A stretch of 64,000 bases of DNA from Lepidodermella squamata (Eukaryota; Gastrotricha), in the NCBI GenBank assembly GCA_047495785.1, contig JBLDXI010000032.1, forward strand, positions 744,001 through 808,000, written 5' to 3'. The stretch's first letter is position 1. Every line of letters starts with the position of its first letter. Shown here piece by piece: positions 42,740 to 56,295 of this stretch. The position numbers and the translations under genes were made by a program. The notes under the pieces are model-generated. The model did not search any database. It was not told where the DNA came from and saw only the letters and a program-made list of their open reading frames with translations.

Positions 42740-45700
42740 ATGAACACGGTAAGTATTACATTTCTTTTCGTGGGTCAAAACAATAACTGGTTGCATACTA
42801 TTGCAGGCTAAAGTTGAACAAAGTGGAACTCAACCTATTGCCGGAAGTCAGAATCAACAACAGCCGCTGATGAACAACAACAGTAATGGTGGTTCTTCGG
42901 CGGCATCGTCTATTTGGGGATTCCCATCATCCCAAGCCAATGGTGCCAACCCTTCTGTTGGTAGTGATCAACAATCAAATAAGCTGAGTAATCTATGGTC
43001 ACTTCAATGGACAGAAGGCTCTGGTGGAGAAAGTGCAATGCCCAACGCCAGTGGATCTGCCTCAACGCCTAGTAATCCTCCTGGCGGAAACGTTTGGGGC
43101 ATGGGTAGCGCTCTTGAAGATCTCATGACCAATTCTAATGGTAACTCAAATGGTAACGAAAAAAGCTCGGGTAATGGTAATGGAGGAGACTCGCGGTCTG
43201 CTCAGCAGCTAGGTGCATCCAACGACGCATCAGGTTCTGGTGGAAAATCCAATTGGTCTTCGGCCGGCGGCAATCCCGGTGACAGTCCAACGGCCGGCGG
43301 AGGCAACAGCGGTGTCATCAGTCCTGGTGGTTCGTCGAATGGTTCTGTATCTGGCATTTCCGCGAGCGACTCCAAGCTCATCACTCAATGGATCGGTGAC
43401 TCTTCGAATATGTCTGGAAACGATGTACAGTCAAACCCTCTCACTGGCACCAATGCATGGGGTTCCTCGAATATGATGAACAGCTCTGGCTCAAACTCAA
43501 ACACTGGCAACTCAAATTGGGGACCTGCCGGAAATATATCTGATGCATCTGGAAACTGGAGTCAGCAAAATAATGCATCACAGCAGCAGCAACAGCAGCA
43601 GCAACAACAGCAACAGCAGCAAGACGTATGTAACTTGGCTAGGAATTTAATTCGCTTTACAGATTATTCATTTATTTAGCAATCGTGGGGAAATCAGAGT
43701 GGTCCGAGAGTCCCTTCTTCATCTCAGGGAGTTCGTAGTTACTCACAAGCAGCTACAGGTAACGCCACACCTGGCCAACCAGGTCAACCTGCTGGTCAAC
43801 AGCAACAAGGTTATCACCAGCAAGTACCTTCCGGGTCCGGCCAGGGCGGATCACAGCAACAGAACATGAGCGCAATCGGAACTGCGTCGTCCCCCTGCTC
43901 ACCGCCTCTTATTGAGCAGTACATCGACACTCGTCGCGACGAGGAGATGCGCCAACTCGTCGAAAATTGCGACGGCTGGGGACAACGCACTGTCAACCAA
44001 GAAACAACGTGGGACGTCGAGGACATCCCTGAAGCGAAACCACGCACTGACGAGAACCCAAACGTCTGGCCCACCTTCGTTAACAAGGGCACGAACGGGT
44101 GGGAGGAGTCTTGCCGCCGTCGGAAGGTAACACCCGGCAGCCATCACGCTCCACCACTTCCAAGCGGCTGGGGTGAGTCACACCAAGCACCGAAACCAGC
44201 CCCGGTTGCAGCACCAGCTGACGCCTGGAATAAGTGGGCACCACCAGCTGCTCAGACGCCGTCACAGCCGCCGATGATGCCGTGGACTGGCCCGGCTGGC
44301 CACAGCAACATCGAAAACCGTCTTAGCGGCGGTAACTGGAACGACGACGGCCATCGCTCTGTCCCGAACAGCCGCGACGAAAGCCCGATGGGACCAGGTA
44401 ACAACGGATCGATGTGGGCTAACGAACAGTCCAGCGGTAACTGGTCTGGTGGCGGTGGCGGCGGCGGCAACAACAACCGAAACAGTGGCTCGATCGGAAC
44501 CTGGCAGGCGCCTGTTGTCAGCCCGCAGAATGACTCACGTGTCGCCTCTTGGAACGACAATATCGGCCAGTGGGGCAGCGGTGGCAACCCGAATCCGCCA
44601 GTTAAAACGAAAGGATCGTCCAGCGGCGATTCGATTTCGGGCGATTTCGAGGTGGAGCAGTGGAACAACCCGAGCAATGCTAAGGACAACGATTACGGCG
44701 AGTTTGAGGAGATGATGCCGAAACGCTGGTCTTCAGCCTCCTCCAGCCAGGCGATGCCACCCACCGGCGGACCGGGCATGGTCGGTCGACGCATGATCAA
44801 GTCGCAAGAGATGCCAAGCGGGCCTGATAGCGGCTTCGGTGGCATGACCCCGCAGCGCAGCGCCTTGACCGAGAATTTGATGCAACTTGGCGTTAGCAAA
44901 GACGATGCGACTAAGGCGTTGATTCACAGCGATAACGACTACGCTCAGGCTATTCGTTGGCTGGTTCAGCAGGGCAAGTTGGCCCCGTCAATTCTGAACT
45001 CACCAGCTGCGATGGGCATGAACCAGTCGCGCCCGAACGCCGGCCAGGGTGACATGTTCAACCGCGGCAATTCTGGATCGTTCAACGCGCCGAACTCCGG
45101 CCCGATGCCGCCGAGTGGCCAGTACCCGCCCGGGTCGCCTAACCACATGATGCAGAACCAGCCGGCCGCCTTGAGCCTGCAGGACCGCATCCGCCTGGCC
45201 CAACAGCGTTCTCAGGTGAAGTTGAATGGACTGCCGCCGAGCAGCAACCAGGTGATTGTCGAGCAGCTGCGCAAGGCCGTTCACCAGGGCTACTTGAACC
45301 AGCACGTGCTGAACATGCAACTTTCTCAAGACGTTCTCAAGCTAATTCACGATCTCATCAATGTAAGTATCCGTTATGTGTTCTTATCTTGAGTTCAAAA
45401 AATGGAAAATTGTTTATTTCTATCATTTGAAAAAATTATGGGCAATTTATTTACCGAGGAAATTTGAAAGAAAACTCATATTTTTAGCCGCATTTGTCCG
45501 TTGAACTGCGCCATGTTGCGTTTTTCACGCTGCGATAAGTGCCCACACTAATGTACTATATATACTGCGTGTAGAGAAATAGCCGCTACGTTATATATTC
45601 ATGCGAAATGCGAACCTCTCTCTCGCTTGGCAAACATGGTAGAGTCTTATGAAACGTAGTCGCTTTTTATGACAAAAGAAGCTTTCAGGCGCAGTAGGCA

Positions 45701-47638
45701 AACATACATACATACATGCACAATAATTCGGGACTCTATTGAAATTATCCAACGTGCAACCCTATCAAGCCTTAATGAAAAATATTTTTCAACTCAGTTT
45801 ACAATGTAACTCATTTTATTCTCTATTGAAGCCGTGTGAATATTGAATCCCACGGGATAAAATGATAGAATTGACTGAAAATGCAGCTTAAATTGACAAA
45901 TTTCATGAAGGAAGATTGAAACTTCGTAAATGAAAAAATCCTTTAATTTAAATTGATAAATTTTGAATATTTTTTGTTGTAATTTTAGCACCAAATTGTG
46001 CTCGAGCAAGTTCAGCGCGATGACCAGCAGCTGCAGCAGCAACAGCAGCAGATCCAGATGATGAAAATGCCGCCGATGTCGCCGCAAGTGCAGGCCATCG
46101 ACCAGCAGCGCCAGGCCCTGCAGCACGAGATGTGCCGCATCCGCCTCATCATGGAACAACGCAAGATGCAGATTGCTCAACGCACCGGCACGGCGGTCGC
46201 CCCGACCCCGGGCGTGCCGCAGGCCTCGGGTGCCCAGTCGCCCGTCGGCGGCCAGCCTGCGCCTGTTTCCGGCATGATGCCCCCGCCGAACAGCCGCGGC
46301 CAGCAGCAGCAACAGGGCCGTGGAGGCATGCCGCCGACGGCTGAGTTCGGACAGCTTTCGTTGGCTGGCGGCAATGACCAGTCGAAGTTGATGCAGTGGC
46401 GCATGCCGACGACGCCAGAGCGCCAGGGCGGTGACTCGCGTTCGACGCCCAATGACAATTGGATGACCAGCTCTGGCTTCAGCCCTAACAGCAAGTAAGT
46501 AAAGCATCGATTTTCTTCTTACTCAATTATGTTGAACTGGTCCTACGCCTGAAATGCCTGAAATTCTCGAATCGGTGCATTTTTACACTATTAAGGCGGA
46601 TTTTTCAAATTTTTTATTGCACAGTTCAGAAGTGAAAATGTGAGTTGGACCAATTTTCCTAAGATATTAGCAAATTTCGAAAAGTGTGAAGAATTTAAAA
46701 AAGCTGCGGATTCTATTTTTATTTGACAATTTTTAAGGCGGATTTTTTTTAATATATGAGATCTGGGTCTTTTTCTAGTTTTCGAGCAAAATTTTGGTCT
46801 CGTACAATTATGAACAAATGAATCGAATTAAGGAGATATTTGAGGATTTTGAATAAGTCACAGTTTTTGGCCGAATTCAGAACAACCCGTTGACTCTTTT
46901 TTCTGAACTTTCCTGTTGAATAAGAGGAATAAGCTTCTATGTCAAATTTGGATGAAAGCTGATTTCAGCTCGATTTTTTCGTTCGCTTTTCTGTTTTTAA
47001 TTTTGTTTATGTTTTGTAGTGATAACCGTGGACAGCAACAGGCGAACATTTCTGGCGGACCTGCCGTCGTTGAATTCGTGCCGGGCAAACCGTGGGCCGG
47101 CCTTACGATGCAATCGACCGAAGATGATCCCCACATGACGCCCGCCTCGGCAGCTAAACCGCCGCTCGCCATCGGCTCGGACACGTACCTGGACACGCTA
47201 GCTAAAAGTGGTCAGTTTAACCCTGAAATGCTCGCCTTTATAACTTCATTTCGCTTAGTTCCTAAAGCTCCAGGCCAGTTGATCAGCGGCCAGCCGCGCA
47301 TGTCGTCGGCCGCCTCGCCCGCCGGCTCGTCCTCCTCGCCTCGACCAGCCGGCTCGCAGCAAGGCTGGGGCAGCGGCCCGCAGCAGCAGCAGCAGATGCA
47401 ATATGGTGGAAACAGCGGCCGCCCGCAGCAGCAGCAGCAACAGCAGCAGAATTCTGGCTCGTGGGGCGGCAGCCCGTGGGGTACCGGTGCTTCGGTCCCG
47501 CTGACCGGGTCGGGCATGCCCGGCTCGGACATGGACCCAGGTCGTTTCCTGCCGTGGGGCCTCACCGCCGGCTCGTCGGCCGGTTCGAACAACGCGGCCG
47601 GTGGTTACGACCCGAGCCGCATTGGCAACTTCATGTAA
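42740..47638 (+). CDS. TNRC6: GW182/TNRC6 miRNA-silencing scaffold (1,211 aa)
   Basis: Five coding exons: 42740..42748 (only M-N-T), 42807..43625, 43680..45362, 45989..46494 and 47020..47638; all phases agree. Residues 1-660 are Gly/Ser/Asn-rich with many GW/WG dipeptides (for example SNLWSLQWTEG, NSNWGPAGN and TNGWEES), the Argonaute-binding part. A poly-Q run ends exon 2. Residues ~670-708 are a UBA domain (LMQLGVSKDDATKALIHSDN). Glu/Gln-rich sequence from ~838 is the Q-rich/coiled region. Residues ~1020-1045 (VEFVPGKPWAG and EDDPHMTPAS) match the PAM2-to-RRM linker signature of TNRC6, which binds PABP and the CCR4-NOT complex. The protein ends soon after, with WGLTAG; the RRM found in fly and vertebrate GW182 is absent. 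It acts in cytoplasmic P-bodies. Confidence 0.93.
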
Positions 47639-50600
47639 AGCCGCGCGAATCGATCGATCGAGTTGTTTTCCTACTACGCGTTTTATGCAATTGTTGTTAG
47701 AGATATTTGACGATGATTTTTGCCAGCCAGTGTACAGCGCGTGCGGTTACGCAATCAAAAAATAATAACACTCGCATTTTTTGTCTCTCGCTCTCGCTCT
47801 CTCGAACAAGCAAGGTCTTTGCCATGTACGACGAAAAAATCTAGATTTGTACTACTACTACTACTACTATACTACTATAATCATTGCGCCACCTTTGACT
47901 GTGTTGTTGCTTGAGATGATAATTTTTGCATCACTACTACTACTACTTGTATAACCGCTATGATGATGATGATAATGAAAATCTACTCTCTCGGTACTTA
48001 TATATATAAATTTGTTAAAAATGCGCCATCATCTTTGATCCTCCATTTTTCTCTTGTTCTGCTTTCTGTACGCGCTCCGATTGTACATAGCATATTATTC
48101 TTGTTAAATAATAATAATATCGGTATATATATAAATGAAGTCGTAAAACTATCATCATCAACATCATACTGCTCTCGCTCCATCTCCATTCTCGTTTTTC
48201 TCTCGCTCTCGTTTATTATTATTATTATTATTATTATGAATAAAATGTGTTATTAATTGATGATAATTTTTTGGCCCTTGCTACTACTATCTATTCATGA
48301 GAAATCATCGATTTTTTTGTGTCGCGAAAATTCGTTAATCATTCATTCATTCATCATTGATAGATGAAAATCATCATCTCTGTGTAGTAATGTATTATTC
48401 GTTATATTATTATTATGTGTATTCGAACGCGTCTACTGGTGCCGAGTCCAAAATGCCTTTCGACTGCCTTACAGCCGTAATACAAAATGTAAATATCATT
48501 TGATAACGATGATAATATAATGTTATTATTATTATATAGTACCAGCCATTTTTGGGTTAGTGTTTCATTTTCTTCTCGATGATGACAGTCACACACTCAT
48601 TTCATCTTACATGCCTCCGACTTGTTGTTTTCTTCTTTTTATTTGTTGCTGATGTAAAGATACGATATATAACGGAAACAAATCGACGATATATTCTAGT
48701 ACTTTATTTGTGTCCACGTGTTCGGCTGACAGACGTGATGACGGCGGTGATTTGTTGTGCGAGTGATCGATCCAATTTTTCGATGTGTAAATAATCGCGC
48801 GCGCAGAAAATTCTAATCTTTATATACACTAAAAACTTGAACACTATCAACAACAATAATTATGTCTAAACATCAAGCTTCGATACTAGTTTCGGTGGAT
48901 ATATATATAAATATATATGATATGAATATATATATACAAATTACAGCTATTTCTTCAACAAATCATGTATAATCTAAATTTCGGTAATTTGAAACAACAA
49001 TAATTATGTCAATAATTTTTCTTTCTGTGCTCTTCTTACTCCGTCTTTGTGGTCAGATAATTAATTGATTTAATGAACTGAGAGTTGGTTTTGTGCACAC
49101 CGCAACCTTTCATTTTTCTATTCTTCAAATACAAAAATTCTCTCATCGTAATACGTGCGTAAACGCGTCAAACTCGAGCATTTGTTTCTACTACTACTAC
49201 TACTACTATCTAACTCCCGTTTAACAACTGAAAAAATAACGGTCATTATACATATATATCTATATATCAAATAATCGATTTTTTTGCGTCTTTTCTTCAA
49301 CTTCTCTCATCATCTGTGTCTTCTCGATTTATGCAGTCAGTAAAATTAATAACGAGATGTGAATCGATGATTTTTTTGAATTTTTTCGAATTATAACGAT
49401 AATAATAATAATAATAATTAATAAATCAAGTGCAACTCAAATTGCATTCGTTTTTGGCATTTGAGATCATCCGACTTTTCATCAGTGCCGCTCTTTGTAC
49501 ATTATTTTCTTTATTACAATTACAACAACACACATGTGAAAAATTCGATGATCATTACAAATTACCTGTACATAGAATTTTTGCCAGAATTATGCTATAT
49601 AGTTTCCGACGATTCAAACAAATGCTGTTATTATTACATACTTCTGTTATTTAACGCTTTAGGGATTTTATCCTGTGTGCGTTTGTAAAGAGAAATGTTG
49701 TGTACTGGCGTTTTTACAGCGCGGAAACACAACGAAAAAAGTTCATTTTTTTTATAAAAATCATAATCTTGTCACTTCATGTAAATTACCGACAACAAAA
49801 AATGATGATTCATGTACAGATTTAAAACAACCGCGATTTTCTTGCGTTCTATACACATACACATTATATACACCACAAAATGATGATAGCTCATTATTAC
49901 GATTGATAAAAAATGAAAGATACGCTATTTTATTCTCGATACTTTTTGTCGTGACTTGAATGATACCTGCAGCTAAAAAAAATCACAAAAAAATTGATGA
50001 AGAAGGTGATTGTTTTTTGTAAATATATATCCCGAGCCTTTGATGATCGTTTATCTTTGAATTAAAAAATTCTGGCCTGCAGGTTTCGTGCACAACTATT
50101 CTTATACTGATGATATATTTGAAAATCTATGATTTACGTGTTATTATCAATATTATTATTCGTCTCTAGTTTTCTCTCGCTTTTGCCATTCTATAGACCC
50201 TTCAAAATGATGGAATTACAGATTATTTGTATTGTTTTTTGCGATGATTTGTTGATGATGCTAACATCTACCTTCTCATATATCTCTTTCTTGAGTTCTG
50301 ATGAATATATTTGTTTGTTTCTTCGTTTTTCTATATATAACGTTGATGAAAAGAATATCTATTTCTTCATATATAATTACGTAAAAAAAATTACATGGTG
50401 ATGATCAACTTTCGACCCAAGATGATAATAATTAGCGCGCGACCTCATGTTATATTAAAAACAAACAAATTTCGTGAGTCTACCAGCTTTTTTTCGCCTG
50501 GTACGCTGCGTACACTTTCTGGGTCTTTCACGTGAATTTCTTCACCTGCTAGTATATAAATACAACAACATCATCATCATCCATTTTTGTGTCTGAGAAT

Positions 50601-50780
50601 ATCATCTTCAATGTGTCTTATTACTACTACTTCTTCGTTTTTTCGCTCTCTTTGTTTCAATAACAACAACAAACGCGCACCACATTAATCACTGCACGCA
50701 CGCATACACGTTTGATGAAAAAAAAAATACCGCGTAATTTCAAACTGTACATAAATTACCTAGATGTAATAAAACTTCAG
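47639..50780 (+). promoter_or_regulatory. Putative GW182 3' UTR with Pumilio-type motifs
   Basis: Sequence after the GW182 stop has no credible ORF. AATAAA at 48239-48244 and at about 50768-50773 are candidate poly(A) signals. Six plus-strand TGTANATA motifs (Pumilio/PUF binding consensus) occur at 48082, 48488, 48786, 49567, 50018 and 50746. Microsatellites (ACT at 47850-47877, ATT at 48215-48238, TAC at ~49189 and ATA at ~49398) are interspersed. How far the transcript extends cannot be told from sequence. Confidence 0.45.
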
Positions 50781-53700
50781 TCGATTTAAAAATTTTTCAA
50801 ACCGCCGCTTTTCATCATTCATCCAATTTTTTTTTCATTCAAACTAGTTCACAGAACAAACCATCACAGGTTGTCATGGTGAAGAGAAGAATATTTTTCC
50901 TATATATGAAAAAAAAATCATCTAATCCTATGCCATAAATCGCAATCATTGGTAACGAAAAAAAAGCAAAAAAGTGAGCTGCTGCTGTCATTTTTTTCAA
51001 GAAAATTGGCGTGCGCAATACCAAGTCCTCAATAGATATAATTCAACCCGTATAATAATTAACACGTATTTTCACGGGGTGCCTTTTTTACGTAAAAAAA
51101 ACTTGGCGAAAAAATACTGTCCAAAGCTGATTTAGTGTGATCACTCTTGTCTCGAATAGCTCGCTATCTATCTCCATCTCTCTCAAAAAAACCATCCGTT
51201 TTCAACTTAGCGCGGTGTCTATATATATAAATACTTGATCGTAGTTTCTACATTTTGGAAAAAAAATCGTAAAAAAATATTTGTGAAAAAATATGACCGC
51301 TGATTTTTCGCCACTGTGCAGTATATTATTATTATAATAATATCGATTGATAATTCTGTGCGACCACACAAGTGAAATTATCGCCGGGCCTTACTTCAGT
51401 TTTCATTTTAAGGTGGATAGTTGCTATTCAGGCGAAAATACCAGTGTGCGCCTTGAAACAGGTGATTTTTCTCTCGTATCTATCTATCTTTTCGAAGCGG
51501 CTTAAAATGAAATAACATATAGTAAAGCTCAACAGGTGGTGATACACACAGCTTGTCGCCGGTCGATAATTTCTGTAAAGGCATATTCTAGCTTAACATC
51601 TTTCCGTTTTTATTTCATTAATTAAAAAATCATATCATTTCTTTGCCATATTTCCATTCGATTGCCGAATTTTTCCCGTCTTCATGTCAAATGCTGCCGT
51701 GGTTGTTGCGCTCGTTTTCATGGCAACAGCTATGATTCTGATAATATACATATATAACGAAATAAAATTCATCGTTGTCATTTTATCTCACTGATAGAAA
51801 TCCGGTCTTCTAACGTCAAGCATTACTATATGCTTCACTTGCAATTTTTCGCCTATTAAAATCGGTCTCTCATTTGAAAGAAAAAATAACTAACTAACAG
51901 ACGAACGATCCAATTAATATAGGGTTACTACAGTTCGGTGTTTCTACTCTCGCGATATATATCTCCTCATTTTGTTCGCTCGTCTCAGCAACACTGTGTA
52001 TCGCTTATATGCATTTCAAGCATTAAAGCTGCTCAACAAGAGCCCAGTTTCAATTTTTCCTTATCATTACCTATAAAAAAAAATTTGACTGCAGTTGAAA
52101 AATTTCTAACTCGCTCTTCCGCCTTCCGTCATCGGCCGATATTTTCATTAATATGAAAAAATATTTTTTCAATATATATATATATATATATTCTTCAGTT
52201 TTCGTCGCCAGCCTAGTTTAAAACAAAAAACACGGTCTCCCTTGAATACTTCAGCATTATTTTGAATAATCATTTATGCTAAAAAAAAACAATCGCCTCA
52301 AATCCGACAACACTTAACTCTATATATTACTATAGAATCGGTGTGTTTTACTTCGAAAAAAAAATCTACGAGCAACAAAACTTACATTCTCTGATTTCAT
52401 TTTAATATTTTGCAAAGTTTTCGGTCGTAACTAACAACAACAGTGTCTTCTCTACTTCGCTTTTTTGCAATAAGGCGTGCATTATAACCGCATATTATCA
52501 TATCGAACTGCTGTACAACCAAAAAAAACTAGCTAAGCCTTCGTTTACGGCAAAAAAAAACGTAACGAAAAAAATACCTGTTTGTTCTCAAAAAAAAATC
52601 GCACATTTATATCATGCTGGTTCCTATAAAAAAAACTATCCGTTGTCATAGGTGATAAATTTGTAAAAAGCAAATCGAATAATATCTATAATTTTATTTT
52701 GGCTGGCTGATCGGTGCGTTTTTACACCTTCGATCCATTTTTTTTGTGGCGGCGCTGAACCTTAACTCCATATCTTAATTCTCGTCCTCTCATTATTATT
52801 TATAAATAATAAATACCCGTGCGAAACGTGTCTGTGTGCGTGTACCTGTGCGTTGTTATTATAGGAAACAGGACGACAAAAAAGCGGAATGAAGCAAACA
52901 ATTTTGCCATTTTTTGTAATGTAAAAAGAAATATTATGCAAAATATTTACTCGCATTGAAAAAAAATCTTCTCAAGACGAAGGTGACATATATTAATTAA
53001 TAGCTTGGACAGCTACCTTATAATTAAGTTTTGGCTACACGCGTGTTGCGCTTTCATTATCGTGTCATTTTTTTCTATCTATATAATCATCATTCATCCC
53101 TGATCAGATTCGACGGCTAGTACTACTATTTTTGATTACGCTTAATTATTAGGAAGAAATGAAAATTAAATCGGCTGCCATTATTAGTAGAATACGAAAA
53201 AAAAATTGACAAAAAAAATTTATTGGTATTTTGCAAAACTGAAAATGCGCACACACCTCTTATATATCGTCAACAATTATGTCTTTTCAATCTCGAGTCA
53301 ATTTTCGCAGTGCGTTTGCGAACTGCCTGTTATAATCCAGATTTTAGATTGAAATCCGTAGTCCATTTTTATTTTTATTTTTCTCTGTTCTCTTCTTCGC
53401 ATTTTAATGAAAAATCGTCATCATGTGCTCCACTCCCGATAACACTTCAATATCCGGACTTGTAGGGTGTCTAACATTGGGACAACATCGGGCACTTTTA
53501 GTTTAACATTTATATACAATCATCCATACTCTGCTGAGCTGCTATTATAATAATGTTTAACTTATGCACAGAGTATGAGTCGTCGAAGAAATTGGTGCGT
53601 CGGTCCATAAAATTAAACCGGCCAATTCTGAAAAAAAACAATTATTTGATGCACCGTTGTGTTTGTTTGTTTTTTCGTCAATTGAAGAAGCAAAAGCTAG

Positions 53701-56295
53701 CGCGCAGGTTGATTATTATATACCCTACTATATAATTATAATATTACTGCTACTATAATTTTTTGTGATTTTTTTCGATGTTTTCTCTCATTACACGAAG
53801 AAAAATTTCTCATCGTTGTCGTTAATTAATTAATCAATTACTGAAATTATTCGAATTGATACAACATCTTCCGTGTGCACTTTGCAAGCGAAAACTAAAC
53901 TTACAATGCATGTGCGTGTCTTTTTTTCTTCTTCTCAAAAAAAGCAAGTATTTCACTACTATATAATATTATATAATCTATATAATGTACGGTTTATATG
54001 TTTCTCAGAAACTACCATTATTAGCTGCAATATTTATCCATTATAATCACGCTGATAATTTGTTGCCTTCTTATTCTTAGATCGAAATAATTGGTTGATA
54101 ATAATAATTTCAATAATAATTAATCGTTATTCTATCATCAGTGTTGTATCGCGTCGCTTTCTCTCTTTATCAATTGTGGTGTACAAAAATCATCATCATC
54201 ATCATGAACATCTTGCTATTCTATAAAATATGCTGTTTCGGCGATATTTGGGCCTACTCATCAACATTTCAGCGAGAGAGAAAGAGGTGAAAAAACAGAC
54301 ACATATTATACGAAGGCGTTACTATACGTTGTTGTAATGACTACCACATACAATGCGATTTGTGCCCATAATAATTGTCATCAATTGTGTACGATATTGT
54401 CATCTACATTATTATTTGTACAGTTGCAGTGTATCTAATAAAATCCCTTCCGTTTTAAAGCGAGTCGACTTTTTTACATTGCAATAATAGTTTGGAACAT
54501 TTTCTAGCGAGCTCCCTGAAATGCAGCGTTCCTGCGTGGTTTGCTGAAAAATATGGCAGGGCGAAAGTTGAAGGTTCGAAATTTCCTCGATATTTTTTAT
54601 ATCTGATACAGCATATTGAAAAAGACGCTCCATCGTTTTGAGAGTGATTGCTTCAGATAAAAACCGTACTGCCGCACAGTGGATGTCATTGGCATATCAA
54701 AAATCGAAGGTTGGGGTACCGTTGGATAGCTCAAGAAAAAGACAGCCTGAATGCGTAGGTACTTTGCACATCAATACAACCTCTTTTGGGACATGAAATT
54801 ACAGGTACAACTTTTGAACTATGTTTATTTTCGGTAGAAATTTCGTGGCTGCTCAACCGAATCCGCCCCTCATAAATAGAAATCGAATGCCATTTCCCGA
54901 GAGCCCGTCTTTCAGGCTACCGTCAAACGGGGCGTCTTTGCCAAGGTCACTTTGGGTCACTTTGGTCGCGGCTTTGAGCGGCCAAAGTCACCCCAAATTA
55001 CGGTTCCTAAGAGTTGAATAGTTTCTAGCGCAGTCCCTGAAATTTAGCGTTCCTGTGAGTTGCGGAAAAATTTGGCAGGGCAAAACTTGAGGGTGAAAGC
55101 CAAATATCACCATAATCCGACCAGGATGCGACGGGCCTACAATCTCTCTTACCAAACACCTTTGTCGGGCTTCGGCTCATGGTAAGGGACCAACGGTATA
55201 AGTGGCGCAGCGTGGTGTCCGGTCGAATGTGCGCATGTAACACCCCTCGTCGACCAATCTGCCAACAGCCTGTGATGAAGCGTTAAAAGCGCGCGTCAAA
55301 AAGCCTGATATTTCACTTTTCTGCCATTTGATTCGATTACTTATTTGCATACAAACGGGAATTATGGGAGATTTTAAGCCAATTTCTTGGCATTAAGCGA
55401 ATTGCGGGCGATGCATCAGCGCTGTTATATTTGCCGAAGTCATCACATGAAAAATTCACATTGAAATGTTAGAAATAAAAAATTCAGAGATGGAATTCAC
55501 AGGAATTTACAGACAATTAAAGTTCGTAAATTTGATCAAGTTTTGGCCGTGTTTTTGCCAGTTGCCACTTGCACTTTCGAATAGGCCAGCCCATGTCTGT
55601 TTGCTGGGCTGTTTTTCGATACTAACGCGAATAAAACTGGGCCAAGCCGCTTTTAGGATCAATGAAAGAGTCGAACGACAGCAAAAAGAGGTTGACAGTC
55701 ATCAGGATGACTTCAAATTAAAATTTTAAATTCAATCCCAGAATTTCCTCAAGCTGCTCTTATAATTAATGACTAATAATTTATATATAATTTTTAATGT
55801 TTTTATCAGAACAAATATTTATTGGACGTTGGAAGCTGTCTTTTTACTTAAAAATAAGGCGAATGGCTATGCATTTTTAGTGACGGAAAAACAACGACAT
55901 ATTTTACTCCCTCAAGCGGTCACTTTTCAATACGCAAGTCTGTACCCGGCACGTGAGTTTATTAAAAAAAACTCCAACGAGCCGCGTGCGTGACCTGGGC
56001 CTCCCGCGGCAAGTATAGTTTCAATTGTTCGAACAGGCGCATTTGAAAAGACCTCCGTTGTAACAATCAAAGATCAAAATAGAATCGTAATAGCGCGCGT
56101 TTTACACGCTCATCGAAAGTCCAGAGTTTAAGTTTTCTCATTCAAAACATTTTAAATTTTCCGATTATTCAAATTATTCAAATATTTCCGGAGGCAAATA
56201 TTTCCGGCGATTTCTCCAAAATTTGAAGTCATTATTGTTCTGGTGAGATGCTAATTTTATTCAAATCTATTTGCTGCATTATTTCATTTTCGCAG
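50781..56295. other. Intergenic 5.5 kb, no gene seen
   Basis: Very AT-rich with many homopolymer A and T runs, a (TA)n tract at 52171-52191 and a direct repeat (54493/55016). The open frames in it are short, biased to Phe/Ile/Tyr and lack domains. No tRNA or element ends were seen. Confidence 0.5.
54493..55094. repeat. Direct repeat of ~80 bp, two copies
   Basis: Copies at about 54493-54580 and 55016-55094 share the frame TTTCTAGCG..TCCCTGAAAT...AGCGTTCCTG...GGCAGGGC.AAA.TTGA.GGT at roughly 80% identity by eye. They are separated by ~440 bp, with no coding sense. Confidence 0.6.
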
